From: a virus
Direction: 5' to 3' (one strand)
IMG/VR virus record: IMGVR_UViG_3300031758_000210
Span: 1 to 38,406 of that record
DNA: 38,406 nt
The notes beneath the pieces were generated by a model, which was given only the letters and a program-made list of their open reading frames with translations, had not been told where the DNA came from and did not search any database. Both the position numbers and the translations under genes were made by a program. Positions 1 through 7,457 of this stretch are shown here, one piece after another (position 1 is the first letter of the stretch; each line of letters opens with the position of its first letter).

Positions 1-118
1 TCTTTCCATTTTTCCCACCCTATTTCCCACCGTTCTTTCCATTTTTCCCACCCTATTTCCCACCGTTCTTTCCATTTTTCCCACCCTATTTCCCACCGTT
101 CTTTCCATTTTTCCCACC
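1..118 (+). repeat. 33-bp perfect tandem repeat (3.6 copies), coding
   Basis: Three identical 33-bp units (1-33, 34-66, 67-99) and a 19-bp partial unit (100-118) follow one another without mismatch. The unit is 11 codons and stays in frame with the Hint gene downstream, encoding repeats of FPFFPPYFPPF. The + strand is almost purely pyrimidine. The window begins inside the array, so the true copy number is unknown and could have been collapsed by assembly. Confidence 0.95.
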
Positions 119-659
119 AAGATTTGCCCCAGTGGGTCCTTATTTCCCAGCATGCCTAGATGAAAACACTTTAGTGTTAACTAACGAAGGAATGAAGCCA
201 GCTAAAGATATTAAGGTCGGGGATACATTATTAACAGTTGATGCATTAGGATTGTCTAATCAACCAAATGCAACCCCACTTGAAATTAATGTTAAAAATC
301 TTAATATAACAAACTTAAGATCTACACAGGTTACAAATGTAATTGTTTCTGATAAAACAGATAGAGTCTATTTTAATGAAAATACAGAAATTCAATTTAC
401 TGAAACTCACCCAATATTCGTAAAACGAAATAATGAATATCGTGTAGTAGAAGCGGGATCAGTTCAAGAGGGAGATATCATTATAATTATAAATATAAGT
501 CTCTTAAAAGAACAAATAAATATATCAGAAGTAATAACTGAAACTGTAATAAATAAAGTTGAAAAGAAAACTTTAGATGTTGCAAAAAATGTATATACGT
601 TTAGCTGTGATCCATATAATTGGTATTTTGCTGGAAATATATTAACTCACAATAAGTAG
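3..659 (+). CDS. Pro/Phe-rich repeat protein with C-terminal Hint (intein-like) domain, 5' partial
   Basis: The frame is open from base 3, so the gene starts before the window; the in-frame GTG at 132 is not a convincing start. The visible N-terminal part is FPFFPPYFPPF repeats, then RFAPVGPYFPA. A Hint domain of about 168 residues begins at Cys (codon 153-155). It shows splicing block A (CLDENTLVLTNEGMKPAKDIKVGDT in pieces: Cys1, then KVGD), block B (TETHPIF, with the TxxH motif) and blocks F/G (YNWYFAGNILTHN). The protein ends HNK-stop. Cys1, block B His and the terminal His-Asn are all kept, but there is no Cys/Ser/Thr after Asn and no real C-extein. It therefore resembles bacterial intein-like or Hedgehog-like autoprocessing domains more than a splicing intein. 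There is no room for a homing endonuclease. It lies next to a LamG gene and the portal, so a virion surface role is inferred. Confidence 0.8.
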   Translation, partial: FPFFPPYFPPFFPFFPPYFPPFFPFFPPYFPPFFPFFPPRFAPVGPYFPACLDENTLVLTNEGMKPAKDIKVGDTLLTVDALGLSNQPNATPLEINVKNLNITNLRSTQVTNVIVSDKTDRVYFNENTEIQFTETHPIFVKRNNEYRVVEAGSVQEGDIIIIINISLLKEQINISEVITETVINKVEKKTLDVAKNVYTFSCDPYNWYFAGNILTHNK

Positions 660-677
660 ATTGGAGGTTGTCAATAA

Positions 678-2528
678 ATGTCATATAAACTTAAAATATT
701 AAAAGACCATCCTATTGGATTTTGGCAACTTGATGATGTGGCTACAAATCCTACTTTTGACTTTACTGATATTTTAGAAAAATATGATACCTATCAAGAT
801 TTATTAGATGCATATGAAGACTATGCAAATATAAACTATTTTGCAGAAGATAGTTCTGGATGCTCTAATACTGGACTGTATGTCGGAACTTTTGATACTA
901 ATAAAAAATATTTTCCTTTATCTCCAGGAGGAAGATATTCTATAGATATAACATCATCTAAAAGTATAGATTTCCCAATAATTAATAGTTACTATAAAAA
1001 TAATGCACCTGGCGGTTTTGCTACAAGAGATTATGGAGATAATGATTTTACACTAGAATGCTGGATCTACCCAGAAATAACCACTAATTCTTTAACAACA
1101 ATATTTGCCGATAGTAGTAAAAATGTTGGCATATTTTACCAAAATGGAAATATCATTTTTAAATTAGATCAAGAACTTTTAGAATATACATTACCAATTA
1201 TAAATAAATCAATGCATATAGTTGCAGTATATTTAGTAACAGAAGCTCATTTATATATAGATGGCAAACTATCCATTAGTAAAACAATATCTTCTAATCC
1301 ATTTACCAATACTGAAATTTTATTAACCTCTGGGCCCACATCAAATTTAAACGATAAATTTTTAATAGACGATATAGCAGTATATAGATATGGTCTATCT
1401 AATATAAAAATATTAGATCATTATTATAATGATAGCTATACAAATCCATCTCAAATAATACAAGTAGACAATGGAGAAATTTTTGAATTTTACGATACAG
1501 ATATAAGTAAAGTTTTTTCTTATTCATATCCTTTAAATAGGCCCTGGCAAGAAGTCGTGACAGAAGATTTATATTATGACCAAACAAATCAATATATACA
1601 AATTAAAAAAAGTGGCGTACAAGAGTCTAAGTCTATTGTAATAGAAGATACAATATACTTACCAGCAGCAACTTCTATAAATTCTTCAAAAATAGATTGG
1701 TTTGGAGATAATGGAATTACTGTTGAAACTAGTATTAATGGAGAAGATTATGAATTGTGTATCAACGGACAGTCTATACCACAATACACCTCATTAAATT
1801 TTAACAATAGTAGAGTTTTAAATATAAAAATAACAATAGGCTCAACGGACATTTCTAAATATTTACCAAAATTATATAATTTAAATATTAGTTTTTATAA
1901 TAATCAAATTATGTATTCAAAAAATGGAACAAGCTATTTGTCAAAAATTGAAAATAAAGACTATTATTTAGGAGAAAATAAATACCCAATTTTATCTAGG
2001 GATCCAAGAAATGGAATATTGTGTCCAAGTAACTCTGGATTTAATATTAATTTATTTCAATTAAAACAATCAATAGAATTTTTTTATACACCATATAGTT
2101 TAAATAAAGGTCTACTAATTAGCTCAATTATAGATGAAGACGGGGCAGCCAGCGAATATTCATGGAATACAGATGGATCAATTAATCAAACTAACATAGA
2201 GTCTATTTATGTCAATGGTATAGATGTTTCTCTAGAAGATGACATATCTAATATATTTACATTAAACGATATACATCACGTTGTGATTAATTTTACAGAC
2301 CCTATATATGGGCTAGCAACAATCAACTACAAGTCATCTGGTTCAACAAAAGCCCTATATCAATATATGTCATTTTACCAGAATTCATTAAGTTATAATA
2401 CTATAATTAATCATTATCGTTTATATACCTCTAGAGACCTATATCAAACAAGTTATTCTTCCATGTTTATGTCAGAAAACTCAGTTAATCTATATAATAA
2501 TGACTGGATTGTGGTACAAAACTCATAA
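678..2528 (+). CDS. LamG/concanavalin-like minor tail or fibre protein
   Basis: This 616-residue protein starts at ATG 678 behind GGAGG at 663-667. Residues about 100-250 look like a LamG/concanavalin-type jelly roll: the segment DNDFTLECWIYPE, a strand with LYIDGKL, and the closing FLIDDIAVYRYGLSNIKILDHYY are typical. A second, weaker copy seems to occupy about residues 450-605, with SIEFFYTP, IHHVVINF and a closing INHYRLYTSRDLYQ. Such domains bind glycans and are common in phage tail fibres and minor tail proteins. It sits between the Hint protein and the portal gene, an unusual place for a fibre gene. Receptor or glycan binding is inferred from the fold only. Confidence 0.7.
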   Translation: MSYKLKILKDHPIGFWQLDDVATNPTFDFTDILEKYDTYQDLLDAYEDYANINYFAEDSSGCSNTGLYVGTFDTNKKYFPLSPGGRYSIDITSSKSIDFPIINSYYKNNAPGGFATRDYGDNDFTLECWIYPEITTNSLTTIFADSSKNVGIFYQNGNIIFKLDQELLEYTLPIINKSMHIVAVYLVTEAHLYIDGKLSISKTISSNPFTNTEILLTSGPTSNLNDKFLIDDIAVYRYGLSNIKILDHYYNDSYTNPSQIIQVDNGEIFEFYDTDISKVFSYSYPLNRPWQEVVTEDLYYDQTNQYIQIKKSGVQESKSIVIEDTIYLPAATSINSSKIDWFGDNGITVETSINGEDYELCINGQSIPQYTSLNFNNSRVLNIKITIGSTDISKYLPKLYNLNISFYNNQIMYSKNGTSYLSKIENKDYYLGENKYPILSRDPRNGILCPSNSGFNINLFQLKQSIEFFYTPYSLNKGLLISSIIDEDGAASEYSWNTDGSINQTNIESIYVNGIDVSLEDDISNIFTLNDIHHVVINFTDPIYGLATINYKSSGSTKALYQYMSFYQNSLSYNTIINHYRLYTSRDLYQTSYSSMFMSENSVNLYNNDWIVVQNS

Positions 2529-2531
2529 TTA

Positions 2532-2548
2532 TGTCAACTGTCTTGACA
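2532..2548. promoter_or_regulatory. Perfect inverted repeat TGTCAA-N5-TTGACA, possible operator or -35
   Basis: In the 63-bp gap before the portal operon, TGTCAA and TTGACA form a perfect 6-bp dyad with a 5-bp centre. The right arm equals the consensus -35 hexamer. I see no good -10 at 16-18 bp (the best is TAAGTA at 2567), so a promoter is not established. A repressor site or a small RNA hairpin are the alternatives. Confidence 0.35.
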
Positions 2549-2591
2549 ATATATGGACTTTAACCGTAAGTAATGGTAGAATTGAGACCTA

Positions 2592-2927
2592 ATGGATATT
2601 AAAAATGTTAATCAAAAAGTAATAGAGGAAACAACTCTAGGAATATATGTGTGGGAAATGCCAGACGGAAGATGGATTGGCGATGACGATGGCAATTTTC
2701 TATCAATAACATCTAAAAAAGGCAACCGCTCAAAAATGGACACATTAGCAAAAGCCGTAAGATCTTATGGAATTTATGAGGGACAGCCTAAATTTTTATC
2801 AGGCAGACGTAAAATTGATGATGAAGAATTTGAATATCAAAAACAAAGATTAGATTGGGGACTAACACCAGACCCACTAGATATTGGTGTATATAAAGAT
2901 TCAATTAAAAATGGAGGAAGACCATAA
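2592..2927 (+). CDS. Hypothetical protein immediately upstream of portal
   Basis: A 111-residue, highly charged, soluble protein with no signal peptide or membrane segment. The N-terminal half has strand-like stretches (IYVWEMPDGRWIGDDDGNF) and the C-terminal half is rich in Lys, Arg, Asp and Glu. No Shine-Dalgarno of note precedes the ATG. Its stop overlaps the portal start by one base (TAATG), so the two are translationally coupled. I do not recognise the family. Its position suggests a packaging or portal-associated accessory role, but nothing in the sequence proves this. Confidence 0.7.
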   Translation: MDIKNVNQKVIEETTLGIYVWEMPDGRWIGDDDGNFLSITSKKGNRSKMDTLAKAVRSYGIYEGQPKFLSGRRKIDDEEFEYQKQRLDWGLTPDPLDIGVYKDSIKNGGRP

Positions 2928-4513
2928 TGGAGTTCATTAACGACGACACAGATCCTACACAAAATATAGATATATCAAACTCTGCCGACTGGATGAGATT
3001 TAACAGCAAAGAAGTTGTAGTAGACAATGATCCATTTAGTATTGGAGAAGCAGAGTTAAAAAAAGTTAATGGTCTTGGAACAAGTTTTCGTAGAAAGATG
3101 TCTAGAGAATTTTCTAAAAGATTTATCGGTCAAGATGGAACTGGAACACAGCAGAATTTATTGCAGCAGGCAGTTACGGGATATGCAATGTTCGATCTCG
3201 TTCAACCAGTATACAACCTAGAATATCTATCAAAGATTTATGAAATATCTCCTTATAATTACGCAGCAATTAATGCAAAAGTTGCAAATATTGTAGGGCT
3301 TGGGTATACGTTCGTAGAAACAAAAAAAGCAAATGATGCACTAGACAATATTTCAGATGAAAAACAATTAGATAGGGCACGTAGAAAATTAAATAAGCTT
3401 CGTCAAGATTTAGATTATTGGCTAGAAGAAACAAACGAAGAAGAAACATTTACAGAAACATTAATTAAAGCCTATACAGATTTAGAAGCTACTGGTAATG
3501 GCTTTATTGAAATTGGTAGAACCACTGCTGGCAATATAGGATACATAGGACATATCCCAGCAAAGACTATGCGTGTTCGTCGTTTGCGTGATGGATTTAT
3601 TCAATTGCTATATGGTAAGGCTGTATATTTTAGAAACTTTGGAGATCAAGAAACCCCTAATCCAATAGCGGATGGAACAGATAGACCAAATGAAATTATT
3701 CATTTAAAGAAATATACTCCAATGAATAATTACTACGGGCTACCAGATATAGTTGCAGCACAAACATCAATGGCTGGAAATGAATTTGCTGGTAAATATA
3801 ATTTAGACTATTTTGAAAATAAAGCAGTTCCACGATATGTTATTACTGTAAAGGGAGCAAAGCTTTCCCCAGAATCCGAAAGAAAATTATTAGAATTTTT
3901 CCAGGTAGGATTAAAAGGTAAAAATCATAGATCGTTATATGTACCGCTTCCACCAGACAGCCCAGACTCAAAGGTTGAATTTAAAATGGAGCCTATTGAG
4001 GCAAGCTCTCAAGAGTCTTCATTTAATGTTTACCGAAAGGCAAATAGAGACGAAATATTATTAGCTCACAGAGTTCCTATTAATAAAATAGGAGTTCCAG
4101 AAGGAATTAGTCTAGCATCTGCAAGAGACGCAGATAAAATGTTCAAAGAGCAGGTATGTCGTCCAGCACAGGATATTTTAGAGAAGAAATTAAATAGAAT
4201 TATTTCTGAAAAAACAGATGCCTTAATTCTTAAATTTAATGAATTAACCCTAACTGACGAAGATACTCAATCTAAAATTGATGAACGTTATTTAAGAATG
4301 CAGGTAATTACTCCAAATGAAGTTAGAATTAGAAAGGGTATGGTGCCTAGGGATGGCGGAGATAATGTTGTTGATTTAAAAGCTCAAGGGGCAGCCGAAC
4401 AAACCGCTCAAGCAATGAATTCTAGAAATAGGACTCAGGAGAGATCTGCAAATTCACCAGATATTTCTGGGGAGGCCAGAAATCCAAAAGGTGAGGGTCG
4501 AACCACTGCTTAA
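2927..4513 (+). CDS. Phage portal protein
   Basis: This 528-residue protein has the features of the PBSX/HK97-like portal family, which forms the dodecameric ring for DNA entry and connector attachment. The core runs from about residue 75 (YEISPYNYAAINAKVANIV) through DLEATGNGFIEIGR, IGHIPAKTMRV and IIHLKKYTPMNNYYGLPDI. It continues to ANRDEILLAHRVPINKIGV near residue 385, the clip/wing-to-stem pattern seen in portals. The last 40 residues (from about 485) are low in complexity, rich in Gln, Arg, Asn and Gly, and probably disordered. The gene overlaps its upstream neighbour by one base and precedes the protease gene, the standard order. The terminase that normally precedes a portal gene is not directly upstream; fibre-like genes occupy that position. 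Confidence 0.93.
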   Translation: MEFINDDTDPTQNIDISNSADWMRFNSKEVVVDNDPFSIGEAELKKVNGLGTSFRRKMSREFSKRFIGQDGTGTQQNLLQQAVTGYAMFDLVQPVYNLEYLSKIYEISPYNYAAINAKVANIVGLGYTFVETKKANDALDNISDEKQLDRARRKLNKLRQDLDYWLEETNEEETFTETLIKAYTDLEATGNGFIEIGRTTAGNIGYIGHIPAKTMRVRRLRDGFIQLLYGKAVYFRNFGDQETPNPIADGTDRPNEIIHLKKYTPMNNYYGLPDIVAAQTSMAGNEFAGKYNLDYFENKAVPRYVITVKGAKLSPESERKLLEFFQVGLKGKNHRSLYVPLPPDSPDSKVEFKMEPIEASSQESSFNVYRKANRDEILLAHRVPINKIGVPEGISLASARDADKMFKEQVCRPAQDILEKKLNRIISEKTDALILKFNELTLTDEDTQSKIDERYLRMQVITPNEVRIRKGMVPRDGGDNVVDLKAQGAAEQTAQAMNSRNRTQERSANSPDISGEARNPKGEGRTTA

Positions 4514-4568
4514 TTATTAGGCAACTAGTTATTTGCCTTTTTATATATACAAAGATAAAATTAAGCAT

Positions 4569-5876
4569 ATGAATATTGAAAAATCTTATTGGTCCAGCAA
4601 TGGCGATGATATCAGTTTATCTATTCCTTTCACAAAAGTCAATCGTGAAAAGAGAACTGTCTCTGGTTTTGCGACACTAGACAACATTGATCAAACAGGA
4701 GATGTTGTAACTGCAGAGGCCAGCTTAAAAGCTTTTGAAAACTTTAGAGGAAATATCCGTGAGATGCACGGATCAAATGCAGTCGGTAAAATGGTTTCAT
4801 TTAAACCAGAAACTTACTATGACCCAAAGTCAGGTGAATTTTTTAACGGAGTATATGTAGACGCATATATCTCAAAGGGCGCACAAGACACCTGGGAAAA
4901 AGTTTTAGACGGAACACTACAAGGATTTTCAATTGGCGGAAAAATTGTGGATTCAGAGAATGAAGTAAATAAGTCTACAGGAAATCCAGTAAGATTTATT
5001 AAAGAGTATTCATTGATTGAGCTATCAGTAGTAGACTCACCAGCAAATGAATTATGTAATATTTTATCTATTCAAAAAATGAATGGACAATTAATTTTTA
5101 AAGGAATAGCAGCAGATACTGTTACGGAAAATATTTTTTATTGTGAAGATAGCGATTCCGTATTCATGTCAACAGACGCAACTTATACCTCACCAGTAAC
5201 TGGTAAATTAGCAAGTTTAATTGGTTGGGTAGAAAGTAACGATGTTAATAAAGCAAAAGAAATAGAAAAGATTCTTGCTTCATTCAAGAAGTCAAGATTA
5301 ACGTTGCCTGAAACACAAATAGCAAAACAGGCAAACGCAGAAGGAGGTAATGAAGTGTCAGAAAACACAGAAACAGTAGCAGTAGAAGAAACTGCTCCAG
5401 TAGAAGTTTCAAGCGCTGCAGAGGCAGTAATTGAAAAAGCTGTTACAGAAGATGTAGTAGCCGAAGATACTTCTGCCGAAACCGTTGAAAAAGCAGCAGA
5501 CGTCTCAGAAGTCGTCGTTGATGAACCTGATTTTGCAAAAATGTTAGGTGACCTAAAAGGCTTTTTCTCAGAAACTCTAAGCAAAGCTTCAGAAGCAAAT
5601 GCAGCACAAGTTACAACTATTAAAGAAACAGTTGAATCTTTTAGCAAGAGCGTAGAAACTAGAATTTCAGAGTTGGCAGAACAACACTCAGAACTCAGCA
5701 AAACTGTTGAGAACATCAAGAACACGATTGATGGTGTAGAAAAGCGTGTCGATGCAGTAGAATCAGAGACTGCAATTAAGAAGTCCTCAGACCTTGGCGG
5801 GTCTAGGGAAGTAAAAATCCAAAAATCAAAATGGAACGGTTCTTTCCTCGGTTCCGTAAACGAACTATTTAAATAA
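4569..5876 (+). CDS. XkdF-like prohead protease fused to scaffold-like C-terminus
   Basis: The N-terminal ~165 residues match the XkdF/prohead serine protease type. They include VSGFATLDNIDQTGDVV, a His in REMHGSNAVGK, LQGFSIGG with the candidate nucleophile Ser, and YSLIELSVVDSPAN. After a linker, the part from about residue 260 is very acidic, rich in Glu, Val and Ala, then coiled-coil (about 335-410), ending in a basic tail (KSKWNGSFLGSVNELFK), like a scaffolding protein. The ORF can be extended to a TTG at 4533, but ATG 4569 begins a more family-like sequence; neither has a strong ribosome site, so the start is uncertain. The protease would cleave scaffold and capsid N-termini during head maturation. 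Portal lies upstream and capsid downstream. Confidence 0.88.
   Translation: MNIEKSYWSSNGDDISLSIPFTKVNREKRTVSGFATLDNIDQTGDVVTAEASLKAFENFRGNIREMHGSNAVGKMVSFKPETYYDPKSGEFFNGVYVDAYISKGAQDTWEKVLDGTLQGFSIGGKIVDSENEVNKSTGNPVRFIKEYSLIELSVVDSPANELCNILSIQKMNGQLIFKGIAADTVTENIFYCEDSDSVFMSTDATYTSPVTGKLASLIGWVESNDVNKAKEIEKILASFKKSRLTLPETQIAKQANAEGGNEVSENTETVAVEETAPVEVSSAAEAVIEKAVTEDVVAEDTSAETVEKAADVSEVVVDEPDFAKMLGDLKGFFSETLSKASEANAAQVTTIKETVESFSKSVETRISELAEQHSELSKTVENIKNTIDGVEKRVDAVESETAIKKSSDLGGSREVKIQKSKWNGSFLGSVNELFK
5343..5348 (+). promoter_or_regulatory. Strong internal Shine-Dalgarno inside protease gene
   Basis: AAGGAGGT spans 5341-5348, seven bases before an in-frame GTG at 5355. It is one of the best ribosome sites in the window, better than those of most gene starts, although it lies mid-gene. 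The encoded residues (Glu-Gly-Gly) could place it there by chance, but the spacing and frame favour a real internal start. Confidence 0.7.
5355..5876 (+). CDS. Nested in-frame scaffolding protein
   Basis: Initiation at GTG 5355 would make a 173-residue protein identical to the C-terminal part of the protease ORF (residue 263 onward). Its sequence is scaffold-like: an acidic low-complexity N-terminus (SENTETVAVEETAPVEV), a helical coiled-coil segment and a short basic, aromatic C-terminus that could bind capsid protein. This copies the known lambda C/Nu3 arrangement, where scaffold is translated from an internal start in the protease gene. The start is supported by AAGGAGGT at 7-base spacing. 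No separate scaffold gene exists between protease and capsid, which fits this reading. Independent expression is inferred. Confidence 0.7.
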   Translation: MSENTETVAVEETAPVEVSSAAEAVIEKAVTEDVVAEDTSAETVEKAADVSEVVVDEPDFAKMLGDLKGFFSETLSKASEANAAQVTTIKETVESFSKSVETRISELAEQHSELSKTVENIKNTIDGVEKRVDAVESETAIKKSSDLGGSREVKIQKSKWNGSFLGSVNELFK

Positions 5877-5896
5877 AGGGTAGGTGAAATAAATAA

Positions 5897-6949
5897 ATGA
5901 GCAATGAATTATTAGAAAAAGCAGTAGCTGCCGATACGACAGTAACTGGTACATTTGCTTCAGCAACTGGAGGAGAAGGAATCCACACAGGGTCAGAAAA
6001 TGGCAACGGTGGTCTTCTTAATCCAGAACAGTCAGCTCGATTCCTAGACTATATGTTCGACGCAACCGTAATTGGTAAAGTCGCACGTACCGTCAGAATG
6101 AAGTCTGATACAACTGAAATTGATCGCATGGGCGTAGGCGAAAAGCTTATGAAACTTGCGACAGAAGGAGATAACACAAACAGCGACAACGCTGCAGTGA
6201 CATTCTCAAAGATTTCTTTGACAACAAAGAAGTTACGTCTAGATTGGGAACTTTCAACTGAGTCTCTAGAAGACAATATTGAGGGTGCAGATCTAGAAGA
6301 TCACATTGCACGTCTAATGGCAACACAAGCTGGTAACGACATTGAAGATTTGGTTCTTAACGGAAACACATCTCTATCATCTGATCAGCTTTACAAGGCA
6401 TTTGACGGAGCAGTTAAGCTTTCAAAGACAAACGGTCACGTAGTTGACGCAGGTGGAGATACAATCTCCCGTGCAGTATTTAATGATGCGCTTAAGGCTC
6501 TTCCACGTAAATACAAGCAACGCCGTACAGACCTACGTTTCTTGTCAGGTTCAAACTTGATTCAAGATTACTTATATGCAACTTCACAAAATATCCAAAA
6601 CGTTAACCCACAAGATATTGCTTCTGGCATTATTCGTGGTGAGGTAGCACCTGTATCTGGCCCAGCTGGATATGTAGCTCCATACGCATTTGGTATTCCA
6701 ATCGTTGAAGTTCCATTACTAAATGAGACACAAACTGGCTCATACTCAGGAGCAACAGGATCACACGGTGACGTCCACTTGACATTCCCAAATAACGTAG
6801 TTATTGGTATCAAGCGTGATGTAACTGTATACCGATTCTTCTGGCCAAAGAAGGACTCAATCGAGTACACAATGTATACTCGTGTTGGCGTTCAAATTGA
6901 GCAAGCAGATGCTTGGGTAGTAGTAAAGAACGTAAAGGTTGCTTCTTAA
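5897..6949 (+). CDS. Major capsid protein (HK97 fold)
   Basis: A 350-residue protein after the protease/scaffold gene, with the layout of an HK97-type capsid protein. A flexible N-terminus is followed by LNPEQSARFLDYMFDATVIGKVARTVRM (N-arm to E-loop), LDWELSTESLEDNIEGADLEDHIARLMA (spine helix) and late P-domain strands ending in YTMYTRVGVQIEQADAWVVVKNVKV (in pieces). ATG 5897 is preceded by TAGGTGA at 5881-5887. Arg is mostly CGT/CGC here, unlike the AGA-rich neighbours, as expected for a very highly expressed gene. An intrinsic terminator follows directly, so the gene ends its transcription unit. Cleavage of the N-terminus by the upstream protease is plausible but no site is evident. Confidence 0.92.
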   Translation: MSNELLEKAVAADTTVTGTFASATGGEGIHTGSENGNGGLLNPEQSARFLDYMFDATVIGKVARTVRMKSDTTEIDRMGVGEKLMKLATEGDNTNSDNAAVTFSKISLTTKKLRLDWELSTESLEDNIEGADLEDHIARLMATQAGNDIEDLVLNGNTSLSSDQLYKAFDGAVKLSKTNGHVVDAGGDTISRAVFNDALKALPRKYKQRRTDLRFLSGSNLIQDYLYATSQNIQNVNPQDIASGIIRGEVAPVSGPAGYVAPYAFGIPIVEVPLLNETQTGSYSGATGSHGDVHLTFPNNVVIGIKRDVTVYRFFWPKKDSIEYTMYTRVGVQIEQADAWVVVKNVKVAS

Positions 6950-6968
6950 TTAAGAATTAACCATATTG

Positions 6969-6997
6969 AAGGCCCCCAATTAATTTTGGGGGCTTTT
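6969..6997 (+). terminator. Rho-independent terminator after capsid gene
   Basis: GCCCCCAA (6972-6979) pairs with TTGGGGGC (6986-6993) around a TTAATT loop, followed by TTTT. Flanking A/T bases extend the stem by two pairs. It ends the head operon and overlaps the next promoter's -35. Confidence 0.92.
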
Positions 6998-7022
6998 CAT
7001 TTAAATTTAGTAATGATATAAT
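6994..7022 (+). promoter_or_regulatory. Extended -10 promoter for connector operon
   Basis: TGATATAAT at 7014-7022 is a perfect extended -10 (TGn plus TATAAT). TTTTCA at 6994-6999 is a 4/6 match to the -35 at 17-bp spacing. The predicted start near 7029 leaves a short leader with AAGGAG before ATG 7048. The 12-base core TAATGATATAAT recurs at 36012, before the SSB gene. Confidence 0.7.
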
Positions 7023-7047
7023 TAAAGAACTAGACTAAGGAGAATAT

Positions 7048-7443
7048 ATGTCATTTGAGACATTAAAACTATCTGAAATTAAAAAAGTAGCCGAAGACTT
7101 TGGCGTAGATATAGAAGCACTAAAAAGCAAGAACGATATTATTGCAGCATTAGCTGAAGAAGGCGTAACCTGGTCAATATATCAAAAGACAATTAAAGAT
7201 ATAGCAGATGCCACAGAAGAGATTGAGGTTTTACCAAGGTTTGATGCTAAAAAGAATCAAGACAAAGATTCAGTTTTAGTTAGAATGGAAAGAGCAAATC
7301 ATAGATATGATACTATGGGATTTACATTTACAAGTACACACCCATTTGTAGCAATGTCTGAGGAACAAGCTCAAGAAATTTTTGATAGGGAGGAAGGTTT
7401 TAGATTAGCCACACCAAAGGAAGTTCAAGACTTCTATAACTAA
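7048..7443 (+). CDS. Small head-associated protein with SAP/HeH-like N-terminus
   Basis: A 131-residue protein, first in the connector operon, with an AAGGAG ribosome site just upstream. The N-terminal ~38 residues (LKLSEIKKVAEDFGVDIEAL, then SKNDIIAALAEEGV) form the helix-extended-helix pattern of SAP/HeH/Rho-N domains, common in phage structural genes after the capsid. The C-terminal half ends in FTSTHPFVAMSEEQAQEIFD and GFRLATPKEVQDFY, which reads as a small folded domain. Position and domain suggest a virion or head-completion accessory. Nucleic-acid binding by the SAP-like part is possible but not shown. Confidence 0.72.
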   Translation: MSFETLKLSEIKKVAEDFGVDIEALKSKNDIIAALAEEGVTWSIYQKTIKDIADATEEIEVLPRFDAKKNQDKDSVLVRMERANHRYDTMGFTFTSTHPFVAMSEEQAQEIFDREEGFRLATPKEVQDFYN

Positions 7444-7457
7444 TCTAAGCCTATAAT

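Noticed and set aside
1-118. CRISPR-like array
   Set aside because: The units are directly adjacent with no unique spacers and stay in one coding frame; they are a coding tandem repeat.
153-656. Canonical splicing intein with a host extein
   Set aside because: No C-extein and no Cys/Ser/Thr after the terminal Asn, so normal splicing is not possible with the visible sequence.
4533-4568. TTG start for the protease gene
   Set aside because: It adds PFYIYKDKIKH without a clear ribosome site; ATG 4569 gives a more typical N-terminus. Not excluded.
5183-5725. 180-residue minus-strand ORF opposite the scaffold region
   Set aside because: Opposite-strand shadow of the Glu/Ala/Val-rich scaffold codons; Ser/Thr-rich low complexity without a ribosome site.
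7452-7457. TATAAT as promoter for the adaptor gene
   Set aside because: It touches ATG 7458, so transcription would begin inside the gene; no start codon fits and the upstream operon already covers it.
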